64,000 bases of DNA. Origin: PoT sp049331405. Its GTDB lineage: Bacteria > Planctomycetota > Planctomycetia > Isosphaerales > Isosphaeraceae. The position numbers were made by a program, and so were the translations under genes. Under the pieces are notes generated by a model. It was not told the DNA's origin. It saw nothing but the letters and a program-made list of their open reading frames with translations, and made no database searches. The stretch covers positions 8,804,001 to 8,868,000 of the forward strand of contig NZ_CP186274.1 of NCBI RefSeq assembly GCF_049331405.1. The letters run 5' to 3'. Positions within the stretch are counted from its first letter, which is position 1. Each line of letters begins with the position of its first letter. Below are positions 17,363-25,585 of this stretch, piece by piece.

Positions 17363-18391
17363 TTATCGCCGTGGCGGCAGGCTCCACAAGCGGATCTTCC
17401 CGTCCGCGCTTCCCGTGGCCAGCAGATCCTCGACGGGGGAGAAGGCCACGCACTGGAATCCCTGCTTTTGACGCGGAAGCTCGGCGATGATGCTTCTCGT
17501 GGACAAATCCCAGAGGAGGACGTTCCCGAAAAAATCTCCGGAAGCCACGACCTTCCCGTCGCGACTGATCGCAACGCAGAGGACGGGGGCGCGATGGCCG
17601 GTAAACGTCCTGATCTCTCGGCCGCTCGCCACGTCCCAGACCTTGACGGTGCGGTCGGAACTGGCGGAGGCCAGGGTCTTGCCGTCGGGGGAAAAGGCGA
17701 TCGCGATGACACCACCCGTGTGCCCGAAGAGGCTGGCCCGTCCTTTCCGCGCCGCGGTGTCCCAGAGCCGAATCGCGGCATCGTCCGGCGACGCGATGAC
17801 CTCGCCACCGGGCGACCAGGCCACCGTCGTGACGACGTCGGCCTGCCGCCAGAGATCCACACCTTTGCGAAAGTCCCCCTGGCCCTCGGCGACGTCCCAA
17901 CTGGTCACGTAGCCGTACTCGCCCTGGTTGCTGCCCCCCGCGACCAGGGTCTTGCCGTCGGGCGAATACACGACGCCCCAACCATATGCCGTGGCATAGC
18001 ACGACCATTCCGGCGCTTTCCGGGTGGGATAGAGGTACTCGGTGCGTCCATCGCCGGAGGCCGCGTCCCAGGTCACGACCCCGACCAACGCGTCATTCGT
18101 GGCCACCCTCGAACCGTCGGGAGAGAATGCGACGACCCCCATCGACGACTGGAGTTCGGACAAGACGAGCCTCTGTCTCTCCTTCGTCACGTCCCAGAGC
18201 CTGACCGTGGAATCGCCGCCCCGCGAGGCCAAGGTCTTGCCGTCGGGGGAGAACGCGATCGACCACACGTAGCTCGTGTGCCCATACAAAGCCGCACGTT
18301 GCGGCGTGGGGTTCGAGCCGCAGCCGCCCGCCCAGCAGAGCCCCATCACCAGCGGCATCCAGACAAGCGGGCACGCCAAAGCTTTGTCCAT
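17363..18391 (-). CDS. WD40-repeat lipoprotein
   Basis: 342 residues. The N-terminus ends in the lipobox-like LCWAGGC, so the protein is likely lipid-anchored outside the cytoplasm. The rest is a beta-propeller built from about seven WD40 repeats, seen as recurring FSPDGKTLAS, TVRLWD, TVKVWD and IRLWSL segments. Such propellers act as protein-binding platforms; no catalytic domain is attached. AGGA lies 8 bases before the ATG. It stands alone between the M56 operon and the divergent small membrane proteins, so its partner is not evident. Planctomycetes have many such genes, often linked to kinases or cytochrome domains, neither of which is fused here. Confidence 0.88.
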   Translation of the reverse strand: MDKALACPLVWMPLVMGLCWAGGCGSNPTPQRAALYGHTSYVWSIAFSPDGKTLASRGGDSTVRLWDVTKERQRLVLSELQSSMGVVAFSPDGSRVATNDALVGVVTWDAASGDGRTEYLYPTRKAPEWSCYATAYGWGVVYSPDGKTLVAGGSNQGEYGYVTSWDVAEGQGDFRKGVDLWRQADVVTTVAWSPGGEVIASPDDAAIRLWDTAARKGRASLFGHTGGVIAIAFSPDGKTLASASSDRTVKVWDVASGREIRTFTGHRAPVLCVAISRDGKVVASGDFFGNVLLWDLSTRSIIAELPRQKQGFQCVAFSPVEDLLATGSADGKIRLWSLPPRR

Positions 18392-18663
18392 TCAGATATC
18401 CTGAAGACGGCATCATTCCGGGAAGATCTCGCCAAACCGAGACGTGTATCACTGATATTATTCGCCGAATCCCTTGCAAACAAGACCATGGATCGGACTT
18501 ATGTATCGAGGCCGTGGACGCCGACGGAACGCCTCGACCCTTGAACCCCGGACTGTTAAACTGTCGAATCGCAACGGATGGAGCCCGAACGTCGGGTGAA
18601 TGGCGCAAGCCGCCTGCTTACTCCCAAGTCGAATCGATTCACATCATCGAGACACACCGACTC

Positions 18664-19140
18664 ATGGAAGTGACACGGACGCAACGTTCCTGGGCCTGGC
18701 CGATCGCCTGGACCGTCGTATATGCCCTGAACCTGATCGTCCCGTATGATATCGGGGTTGCGGCGATGGAGTTGAAGGATACGCAGAGTATCTTGGCGTG
18801 CACCGTATTCCTCTGGATATTGGGCATCGCGGCCTGCGTCGGTTACCCGCCGCTGGGGCGTAGGCTTGTCAGGGGAGGCCTGATCGTCGCCATCACGCAA
18901 TTCGTACCGATCCTCCAGATAATGGCCGGGGCGTTCGCCGACCTGCTCGTCAAGCCACAAAATTTACCATATTCAGAATTTTTCATAACTATCGCCATGG
19001 GCGGGTCCCTCATGTTGATCTCATTGGTGCCCGAGTTCTTCTGCACATCGATTTGGAGGTGGATCGTCTTATTTACAAACCTGACCCCCCAACCAAAGCA
19101 CAAATCACAACGCGACGAAGAGATCTGGTCAATGGAATAG
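18664..19140 (+). CDS. Small multi-pass membrane protein of unknown function (paralogue A)
   Basis: 158 residues with about four hydrophobic segments: near 9-30 (WAWPIAWTVVYALNLIVPY), 40-60, 72-92 and 112-140. It shares the opening W-x-W-x-[I/V]-A-W-T and LIVPY signature, and the FWILG-x-A-C-V motif, with the next gene, showing that the pair arose by duplication. The ATG at 18664 was chosen because it opens the conserved part; the ribosome site is weak and a longer in-frame start at 18514 exists. Base composition is less GC-rich than neighbouring genes. No known family is recognised. Confidence 0.6.
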   Translation: MEVTRTQRSWAWPIAWTVVYALNLIVPYDIGVAAMELKDTQSILACTVFLWILGIAACVGYPPLGRRLVRGGLIVAITQFVPILQIMAGAFADLLVKPQNLPYSEFFITIAMGGSLMLISLVPEFFCTSIWRWIVLFTNLTPQPKHKSQRDEEIWSME

Positions 19141-19235
19141 CCGCGGTTGCGACGGGCCCATGCAAGGCGAGGACTTCGCAAGAGACCGGAAATCGAGCAT
19201 CGTCATGACCTGAATAGCAGCGGAGGCGTCGCATC

Positions 19236-19697
19236 ATGGAAGGATCTCGGAGGGAATTCCCCTGGGGCTGGGCGGTCGCCTGGACGCCGGTGTTTGCGGC
19301 GAACCTGATCGTCCCGTATCGCTTCGCGACGATCATCTGGGAAAAGGCGGAACTGCCGGGGATGTACGCCGGGATCGCGACTTTCTGGATACTGGGGCTC
19401 GCGACCTGCGTCGTACGGCCGTGGCTGGCGAAGCGGTTGATCATGGGAGGGATCATCGTCGCCGTCTTGCAATCCTTCCCTTTCCTGCACTTTATCGCGG
19501 GATTCGTCGCCCTTTGGTTCGCCAAGGCCGTTGCTCCAATGGGCCCGATAATCTTCGGATTCGTCGGGGTGATCCTCGCGGGATGTTTGTTGCTGTCCAT
19601 CGCGTTTGCCCTGGGGATGACCATCGACTACGGCGATTCAAAGGTCGAGGCGACGGAGGAAAAGCCGAAGCCGGCGGATTGGCCCCTGGCCGACTAG
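19236..19697 (+). CDS. Small multi-pass membrane protein of unknown function (paralogue B)
   Basis: 153 residues, four predicted membrane segments, similar to the preceding gene in length, helix layout and motifs (WGWAVAWTPVFAANLIVPY, FWILGLATCVV). GGAGG lies about 10 bases before the ATG. The last 20 residues are charged and probably cytoplasmic. The two genes are 95 bp apart and may be co-transcribed. Function unknown. Confidence 0.68.
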   Translation: MEGSRREFPWGWAVAWTPVFAANLIVPYRFATIIWEKAELPGMYAGIATFWILGLATCVVRPWLAKRLIMGGIIVAVLQSFPFLHFIAGFVALWFAKAVAPMGPIIFGFVGVILAGCLLLSIAFALGMTIDYGDSKVEATEEKPKPADWPLAD

Positions 19698-19899
19698 GCT
19701 CGGGCTGGGGAAGGCCGGGCGATTGCGTGGAGATTTCCAATTGTTCGCCCGGCAACAGATTCGAATCCGTCGATTTTTGGTCCGGTAGGGCTTGACCGCC
19801 GCGGAATCGGGTAAGTTGTTGATACCGGGGCGTCCTCCGTCGGCCGTATTGGTCGTGTGTCCGAAGCTGGTTGGCAGGAATGCGGTTGCGAGGGTCGCA

Positions 19900-20709
19900 A
19901 TGAGCACCGTGATCGCGCCCAGGCCGATCCTGAAGTGGGCGGGGGGCAAGCAGGGACTCGCCAAGCAACTGGTGGGGCTCTTCCCCGATGGTTTTCGAAC
20001 GTACTACGAGCCCTTCTTCGGCGGCGGGAGCGTGCTGTTCACGCTCAGGCCGGGCAGGGCGGTCGTCGGCGACCTCAACCACTGGCTGCTCGACACTTAT
20101 CGCGCCGTGCGCGACGACCCCGCGGGCGTCGCCCGGCAGCTCGACGGCATGGCCAACACCAAGGCCGAGTATGAGCGGATCCGGGCCATCGCCCCGGAGG
20201 GCCGCGGCCTCGTCGAACGCGCCGCGCAGTTCATCTACCTGAACAAGACCTGCTTCCGCGGCCTCTTCCGGGTCAACAAGAAGGGGCGGTTCAACGTCCC
20301 CTACGGCGCCTACGACCGTCGTTACTACGACCCGGCCAACCTCGAGGCCGTCGCCGGATGCCTCCAGGGGGTCGAGATCCGCGCGACGGATTTCGAGTCC
20401 TGCCTGGCCGACGTCCAGGCCGACGACTTCGTCTACCTCGACCCGCCCTACTTCAAGCAGGGGGGGTACTCCGACTTCGACCGCTACACCCCCGGCAAGT
20501 TCCGCGAGCCCGACCACGCCCGCCTCGCCGCGCTCTGCCGCAAGCTCGACGCGAGCGGGGTCCGCTGGGCCCTGAGCAACAGCGACACCCCCCACGTCCG
20601 CGAGCTCTTCGATGGCTTCCGGCTCACCACCCTCACAAACCGTCGCGACATCAACCTCGACGCCCGCTCCAGGACGATCTCCGAGCTCCTCATCACCAAC
20701 TACGCCTGA
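19900..20709 (+). CDS. D12-class DNA N6-adenine methyltransferase (Dam-like)
   Basis: The 269-residue enzyme would transfer a methyl group from S-adenosylmethionine to adenine N6. It shows the family motifs in Dam order: LKWAGGKQ (11-18), YEPFFGGGSV (36-45, AdoMet binding), NKTCFRGLFRVN with FNVPYG (115-136) and the catalytic DPPY (181-184). ATG 19900 follows GAGGG; the frame is open further upstream but those codons are not family-like. No restriction enzyme gene is adjacent, so it looks like an orphan methylase. Its target (GATC in the best known relatives) cannot be read from the protein alone. Confidence 0.9.
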   Translation: MSTVIAPRPILKWAGGKQGLAKQLVGLFPDGFRTYYEPFFGGGSVLFTLRPGRAVVGDLNHWLLDTYRAVRDDPAGVARQLDGMANTKAEYERIRAIAPEGRGLVERAAQFIYLNKTCFRGLFRVNKKGRFNVPYGAYDRRYYDPANLEAVAGCLQGVEIRATDFESCLADVQADDFVYLDPPYFKQGGYSDFDRYTPGKFREPDHARLAALCRKLDASGVRWALSNSDTPHVRELFDGFRLTTLTNRRDINLDARSRTISELLITNYA

Positions 20710-20761
20710 CCCCTCCGACTTCGATACGAGTGGAACCGAACCCCCGGAAAGGCATCACCAC

Positions 20762-20790
20762 TTGTTCGAGCGTTAGGGATCGGCTAAAAA
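20762..20790 (+). promoter_or_regulatory. Candidate promoter for the cytochrome/DUF1592 gene
   Basis: TTGTTC (20762-20767) is separated by 17 bp from TAAAAA (20785-20790), about 220 bp before the proposed start. A CTCGCC/GGCGAG hairpin lies between. Moderate consensus match only. Confidence 0.35.
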
Positions 20791-21013
20791 AGAGGGTGAG
20801 TCGCGAGACGCTGGGCGGCGAAATCCCTCCTAATCCTTTCGTCGGGCCCGGCTCGCGACACCGCTTGCCCAAGAGCCGCCGCCGCCCCGGCCTCGCCAGA
20901 ACCCGGCGAGCCGTGACGCAACCCGATGCGGTCCCGCCGGTTGCACTCCCTGGACCGGACTCCGTCGTCCCGTAACTTTGGGAATCCTCGCCTCGAGCCC
21001 GGGTGATCGCTTG

Positions 21014-23416
21014 ATGCTGACCAGGCCCGCCCCAACGCGAATCGTGCCTATGCCCTCGCCCTCCTTCCGGATGGTCGCCTGCGTCCTCGCGCTCGTCGCG
21101 ACCGCGGGGCTCGCCCCCGCGAAGGCCGAAGAGTCCTCGGGCGAGGAGATTTACCGCAAGCGTTGCCTCAACTGCCACGGGGCCAACGGCGAGGGGTCGG
21201 ACGAGTACCCGAGGGCCCTCCTCGGCGACCGCTCGGTGGCCCAGCTCTCGGGCCTGATCGCCAAGACCATGCCCGAGGACGACCCGGGCACCTGCGTCGG
21301 GCCCGAGGCGGACAAGGTCGCGGCCTACATCTTCGACGCGTTCTACTCCCAGGCCGCCCAGGCCAGGAGCCAGAACGTCCGGGTCGAGCTCTCCAGGCTC
21401 ACGGTCCGGCAATACCGCAACGCCGTCGCCGACCTCGTCGGAACCTTCCGCGCGCCCGGCTCCTGGGACGACAAGCGCGGACTCCGGGGGCAGTACTTCA
21501 AGTCGAGGCGGTTCCGCGACGGCGAGCGCGTCATCGACCGGGTCGATCCCACCGTCCACTTCGATTTCGGCCTCGTCGGGCCCGACCCCGCGAAGTTCGA
21601 GCCGGATCAGTTCTCGATCCGCTGGGAAGGCTCCGTCCTCGCCCCCGAGACCGGGGAGTACGAGTTCATCGTCCGCGCCGACCACGCCGCCAGGCTCTGG
21701 GTCAACGACGTCCGCAAGCCGCTCGTGGACGCCACGGTGAGGTCCGGGGACGACACCGAGTACAAGGCCTCGATCACGCTCCTCGGCGGCCGGGCCTATC
21801 CGATCAAGCTCGAGTTCTCCAAGGCCAAGCAGGGGGTGGACGACTCCAAGGAGAAGAAGAATTTCCCGCCGGTCAAGGCGTCCGTCTCCCTCGAGTGGAA
21901 GCTGCCCCACCGGCCGGTCGAGATCATCCCCGAGCGGAACCTGAGCCCCGCCAAGGGCTCCGAGACGTTCGTCGTCGAGACCGCCTTCCCCCCGGACGAC
22001 CGCAGCGTCGGCTACGAGCGAGGGACGACGATCTCGAAGGCCTGGGACCTCGCCACGACCGACGCCGCCATCGAGGCCGCCGCCTACATCTCGGCCAGGC
22101 TGCCCGAGCTCGCCGGGGCTCGCGAGGACTCGAAGGATCGAGCCGAGAAGCTCCGGGACTTTTGCAATCGATTCGCCGAGCGGGCCTTCCGCCGCCCGCT
22201 GACCCCCGAGCTGAAGCAGGCCTTCGTCGACCGCCAGTTCGAGGCCAGCAAGGACCTCGACCTCGCCTTCAAGCGGTCCATCCTGCTCGTCCTCAAGTCC
22301 CCGAGGTTCCTCTATCGCGAGCCCGGCACCGGCGGCGACGACTACGACGTGGCCTCGCGGATCTCATTCGGCCTCTGGGATTCCCTCCCGGATAAGCCCC
22401 TGCTCGAGGCAGCGGCAGCGGGAAAACTGAAGACTCGCGAGGAGGTCGTCGCCCAGGCCGAGCGGATGCTCCCCGACCTCCGGAGCCGATCCAAGGTCCG
22501 CGACTTCTTCCTCCAGTGGCTCCGGGTCGAGCAGGTCCCCGACCTCGCCAAGGATGCCGCGCTCTACGCCGGGTTCGACGCGACGATCGCCTCGGACCTG
22601 AGGACGTCGCTCGACCTCTTCCTCGACGACGTCGTCTGGGGCGACGAGTCCGACTTCCGCAGGCTCCTCCTCGCCGACGCGACGTACCTCAACGGTCGGC
22701 TCGCCAAGTTTTACGGCGCCGAGCTCCCCCAGGATGCCCCATTCCAGAAAGTCGGCCTGAATCCGAAGGAACGGGCGGGACTTTTGACGCATCCTTATCT
22801 CATGGCCAACTTCGCGTACACAGCGACGAGCTCACCGATCCACCGGGGGGTCTTCCTCTCCCGGAGCGTGCTCGGCCGCGTGCTAAGGCCGCCGCCCGAG
22901 GCCGTCGCCCCGCTCGCCCCCGACCTGCACAAGGACCTGACGACCCGCGAGCGCGTGGCGCTGCAGACGAGCCCGGCCGCCTGCAAGACCTGCCACAACA
23001 TGATCAACCCGCTCGGGTTCGGGCTGGAGCAGTTCGACGCCGTCGGCCGATATCGGACCGAGGAGAAGGGGAAGCCGATCGACGCGACCGGGACGCTCGA
23101 GACCCGCTCCGGCGAGTCCTTGCCTTACTCCGGGGCCCGCGAACTCGCCAACCTGCTGGCCGAGAGCGAGGAGACGCACTCGGCATTCGTCCAGCAGCTC
23201 TTCCACCACATGATCAAGCAGCCGATCCGGGCCTACGGGATCCAGGAGTCGCTGAAGCTGCGTCGCGGGTTCGCCGAGAACAAGTTCAGCATCCGCAAGC
23301 TGCTCGTGGCGATCGTCGCCGATTCGGCCATCCGCCCGGCGCCGCCGGTGGCCTCGGCCCCGAACCCGGGCAACGGCTCGTCATCATCCGGCGCCGTCAA
23401 AGCGTCGCTCCGGTAG
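21014..23416 (+). CDS. Exported cytochrome c / PA14 / DUF1592-family planctomycete protein
   Basis: The product is about 800 residues with a signal peptide (ACVLALVATAGLAPAKA). Domains in order: an N-terminal cytochrome c with CLNCH and a later Met ligand candidate; a DUF1587-like segment (LSRLTVRQYRNAV); a PA14-like sandwich (RWEGSVLAPETGEYEF); DUF1595 (FAERAFRRPLT); DUF1592 (RSILLVLKSPRFLYRE); DUF1588 with a second CxxCH (CKTCHNMINPLGFG); and DUF1585 (ELANLLAE ... FHHMIKQPIRAYG). The two CxxCH motifs indicate two hemes. It is always seen paired with a DUF1552 protein in planctomycetes, as here. The biochemical role of the pair is not established. Start uncertain: ATG 21050 is also possible. 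Confidence 0.88.
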   Translation: MLTRPAPTRIVPMPSPSFRMVACVLALVATAGLAPAKAEESSGEEIYRKRCLNCHGANGEGSDEYPRALLGDRSVAQLSGLIAKTMPEDDPGTCVGPEADKVAAYIFDAFYSQAAQARSQNVRVELSRLTVRQYRNAVADLVGTFRAPGSWDDKRGLRGQYFKSRRFRDGERVIDRVDPTVHFDFGLVGPDPAKFEPDQFSIRWEGSVLAPETGEYEFIVRADHAARLWVNDVRKPLVDATVRSGDDTEYKASITLLGGRAYPIKLEFSKAKQGVDDSKEKKNFPPVKASVSLEWKLPHRPVEIIPERNLSPAKGSETFVVETAFPPDDRSVGYERGTTISKAWDLATTDAAIEAAAYISARLPELAGAREDSKDRAEKLRDFCNRFAERAFRRPLTPELKQAFVDRQFEASKDLDLAFKRSILLVLKSPRFLYREPGTGGDDYDVASRISFGLWDSLPDKPLLEAAAAGKLKTREEVVAQAERMLPDLRSRSKVRDFFLQWLRVEQVPDLAKDAALYAGFDATIASDLRTSLDLFLDDVVWGDESDFRRLLLADATYLNGRLAKFYGAELPQDAPFQKVGLNPKERAGLLTHPYLMANFAYTATSSPIHRGVFLSRSVLGRVLRPPPEAVAPLAPDLHKDLTTRERVALQTSPAACKTCHNMINPLGFGLEQFDAVGRYRTEEKGKPIDATGTLETRSGESLPYSGARELANLLAESEETHSAFVQQLFHHMIKQPIRAYGIQESLKLRRGFAENKFSIRKLLVAIVADSAIRPAPPVASAPNPGNGSSSSGAVKASLR

Positions 23417-23489
23417 CAAGACCGGTATCATCCTGATAAGAGTGATTCTGATCGATCATAGGCATTTGTTATCTCCTCGGAGGACGGAC

Positions 23490-24809
23490 GTGGCCAACGC
23501 TCAAAGTCGACGTGAGTTCATCCGCGACCTCGGAATCGGCGCGGCGGCCTTGCCGTTCCTCCTGAACCTCCCCAGCCTCGGCTTCGCCAATCAGGCGGCC
23601 CGCAAGCAGCGTCTGGTCATCCTCTTCAGCCCCAACGGCGTCGTCCCCAAGACGTTCTGGCCGGACCAGGAGGGGGAGTCGTTCACGCTCAAGGAGAGCC
23701 TGAAGCCGCTCGAGCCCTTCCGCGACCGCTCCTTGATCTTGCACGGCGTCTGCGACAAGGTCCGCGGCGACGGCGACAACCACATGCGTGGCATGGGCTG
23801 CCTCCTCACCGGCATCGAGCTCTACCCGGGCAACATCCAGGGGGGTTCCGACACTCCCGCCGGCTGGGCCAAGGGGGTCTCGATCGACCAGGAGATCAAG
23901 AATTTCCTCCAGGCCGACGCCGCGACCCGCACACGCTTCGGCTCGCTCGAGTTCGGCGTGATGGTCCCCGAGCGGGCCGACACCTGGACCCGGATGGTCT
24001 ACGCCGGGGCCAACAAGCCGCTGCCGCCGATCGACGACCCCTACCGGATGTTCGCCAAGCTCTATGGCCGGGCCAAGGATCAGGAGAGCCTGAAGAGCAT
24101 CATGGATGACCTCCAGGACGACCTCCGCAAGGTCGGCTCGGTCGTCTCGGCCGAGGACCGCCAGCTCCTCGACGAGCACGCCACGTTCGTCCGCGAGATG
24201 GAGCAGGAGCTTAAAGCCGGGAGCCGGCAGGACGTCGGCCACGCCGTCCCCGACCTCGAGCCGGGGCTCAAGCAGGATAACGACAACATCCCCAAGATCA
24301 GCAAGACCCAGATCGACCTGATGGTGAACAGCTTCGTGGGGGATTTCGCCCGCGTCGCCACCTTGCAGTACACCAACTCGGTCGGGGGCGCCCGCCACCG
24401 CTGGATCGGGGTCGACGAGGGGCACCACGAGCTCTCGCACAACCCGGACAGCGACGAGAAGTCTCAAGAGAAGCTGACGAAGATCAACGCCTGGTATTGC
24501 GAGCAGGTCGCCTACCTCGCGAAGCGGCTGGCCGAGACCCCCGAGCCGGGCGGGCAGGGGAGCCTGCTCGACAACACCCTGATCGTCTGGACGAACGAGC
24601 TGGGCAAGGGCAACTCGCACACACTCGACGACATCCCGTTCGTCCTCGTCGGCAACGGCCTCGGGTTCAAGATGGGCCGATCCCTGAAGTACCCGAAGCT
24701 GCCGCATAACCGACTCTTGATGGCCTTCGCCCACGGCATGGGCCACCGGATCGAGCGGTTCGGCAACCCCAACTTCTGCGGCGAAGGGGTGCTGCCGAAC
24801 CTCACCTGA
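23490..24809 (+). CDS. DUF1552 family exported protein
   Basis: 439 residues. A Tat-like leader is seen (SRREFIRDLGIGAAALPF followed by a hydrophobic run to LGFA). The body has the features of DUF1552, related in fold to DUF1501/sulfatase-like enzymes: LVILFSPNGVVPKTFWP near the start, a central HNP region (GHHELSHNPDSDEK) and VWTNELGKGNSHTLDDIPFVLVGNG near the end. GTG 23490 is taken as start because GGAGG sits 6 bases upstream. It follows the cytochrome/DUF1592 gene by 73 bp and is very probably co-transcribed with it; the two products likely act together outside the cytoplasm. Confidence 0.88.
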   Translation: MANAQSRREFIRDLGIGAAALPFLLNLPSLGFANQAARKQRLVILFSPNGVVPKTFWPDQEGESFTLKESLKPLEPFRDRSLILHGVCDKVRGDGDNHMRGMGCLLTGIELYPGNIQGGSDTPAGWAKGVSIDQEIKNFLQADAATRTRFGSLEFGVMVPERADTWTRMVYAGANKPLPPIDDPYRMFAKLYGRAKDQESLKSIMDDLQDDLRKVGSVVSAEDRQLLDEHATFVREMEQELKAGSRQDVGHAVPDLEPGLKQDNDNIPKISKTQIDLMVNSFVGDFARVATLQYTNSVGGARHRWIGVDEGHHELSHNPDSDEKSQEKLTKINAWYCEQVAYLAKRLAETPEPGGQGSLLDNTLIVWTNELGKGNSHTLDDIPFVLVGNGLGFKMGRSLKYPKLPHNRLLMAFAHGMGHRIERFGNPNFCGEGVLPNLT

Positions 24810-24864
24810 GCCGGCCGATCTCGCGGGACTCGTGCGTCCCCCGACGGGCCGAGGAGACCCAGGC

Positions 24865-25245
24865 TCAGACGAGCTGGATGTCCTCGGTCGCCAGGATCTG
24901 CTCCGCCTCGCTGTCGAGCCTGGCGAGGGCCTCGGGCGCCCCCTGCACGGCGTCGCTGAGGACCTCGGAGGCCTTGGCGGCGAGCAGGTTCGTGAGCTTC
25001 ACCTCGAAGGTCTCGGGCAGCGTCGACGACTCATCCCCCGGCGGCAGCCCGTGCACCTGCACATATGGCTGCTGCCCTGTCCCGAGCGCGATGGCGATCC
25101 GCATCAGCCGCTCGACCCGCCGATAATCGTGCACTTTGAGCGCCTCGCCCCCGCCCAGGATGCCGCAGGCCGCCTTCTGGAGGCTCCGCAAGAAGGACCT
25201 GGCGCAGGTATCCGCGATCGCCGGCTCGACTGACGCAGTGTACAT
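24865..25245 (-). CDS. Conserved-looking small soluble protein of unknown function
   Basis: 126 residues, mostly helical by composition, without signal peptide or membrane segment. Notable parts are KVHDYRRVERLMRIAIALG and an acidic Ala/Leu-rich C-terminal half. GGAGG lies 5 bases before ATG 25245, which decides the start; a longer frame to 25308 lacks a ribosome site. It converges with the DUF1552 gene. I recognise no family. Confidence 0.6.
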   Translation of the reverse strand: MYTASVEPAIADTCARSFLRSLQKAACGILGGGEALKVHDYRRVERLMRIAIALGTGQQPYVQVHGLPPGDESSTLPETFEVKLTNLLAAKASEVLSDAVQGAPEALARLDSEAEQILATEDIQLV

Positions 25246-25348
25246 CGTACCTCCGGGAGTTCGTCCATCGAATTCGCGGGCGGACCCTCGGCGTCGCTTC
25301 GCCTCCATCGACGATGCTGCCGACCGTCATCGTCCACCCTCCTCGTCA

Positions 25349-25404
25349 AGTATACGACGCATCCGGGCCGATCCCGTGCGTCTTCAACGGTTTTAACGCA
25401 CGGG
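25349..25404 (-). promoter_or_regulatory. Possible promoter with adjacent inverted repeat
   Basis: On the minus strand TATACT (25349-25354) fits a -10 box about 100 bases before the small gene at 25245; its -35 is poor. Just upstream CCCGTGCGT (25373-25381) and ACGCACGGG (25396-25404) form a perfect 9-bp inverted repeat that overlaps the expected -35 zone and could be an operator. Confidence 0.35.
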
Positions 25405-25512
25405 GGAACGGGAGACGAGCAGCTTCCAGGAATAGAGATGATTGACTTCGTGACACCACATCGTCACGTACATGTGATGGGTGAGCTCGGGTTTCGCGTC
25501 CACCAAAAGCCA

Positions 25513-25549
25513 GACGACTCGCGGGGCGCGGGGCCTCCGGCGAGTCGTC
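25513..25549 (-). terminator. Terminator after the ECF sigma-NTF2 gene
   Basis: GACGACTCGC (25513-25522) pairs perfectly with GCGAGTCGTC (25540-25549). On the minus strand it follows the stop by about 36 bases and is trailed by TGGCTTTTGG. Confidence 0.65.
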
Positions 25550-25585
25550 ATCCGCGAGGCCGGGATACTCGGGGCCGGGTCCGAT

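Noticed and set aside
25031..25349. Alternative small frames starting after GAGGAGGG near 25330
   Set aside because: Good ribosome site, but the encoded Arg-rich sequences overlap the better-supported small gene at 24865-25245 in other frames; the site may instead lie in its leader.
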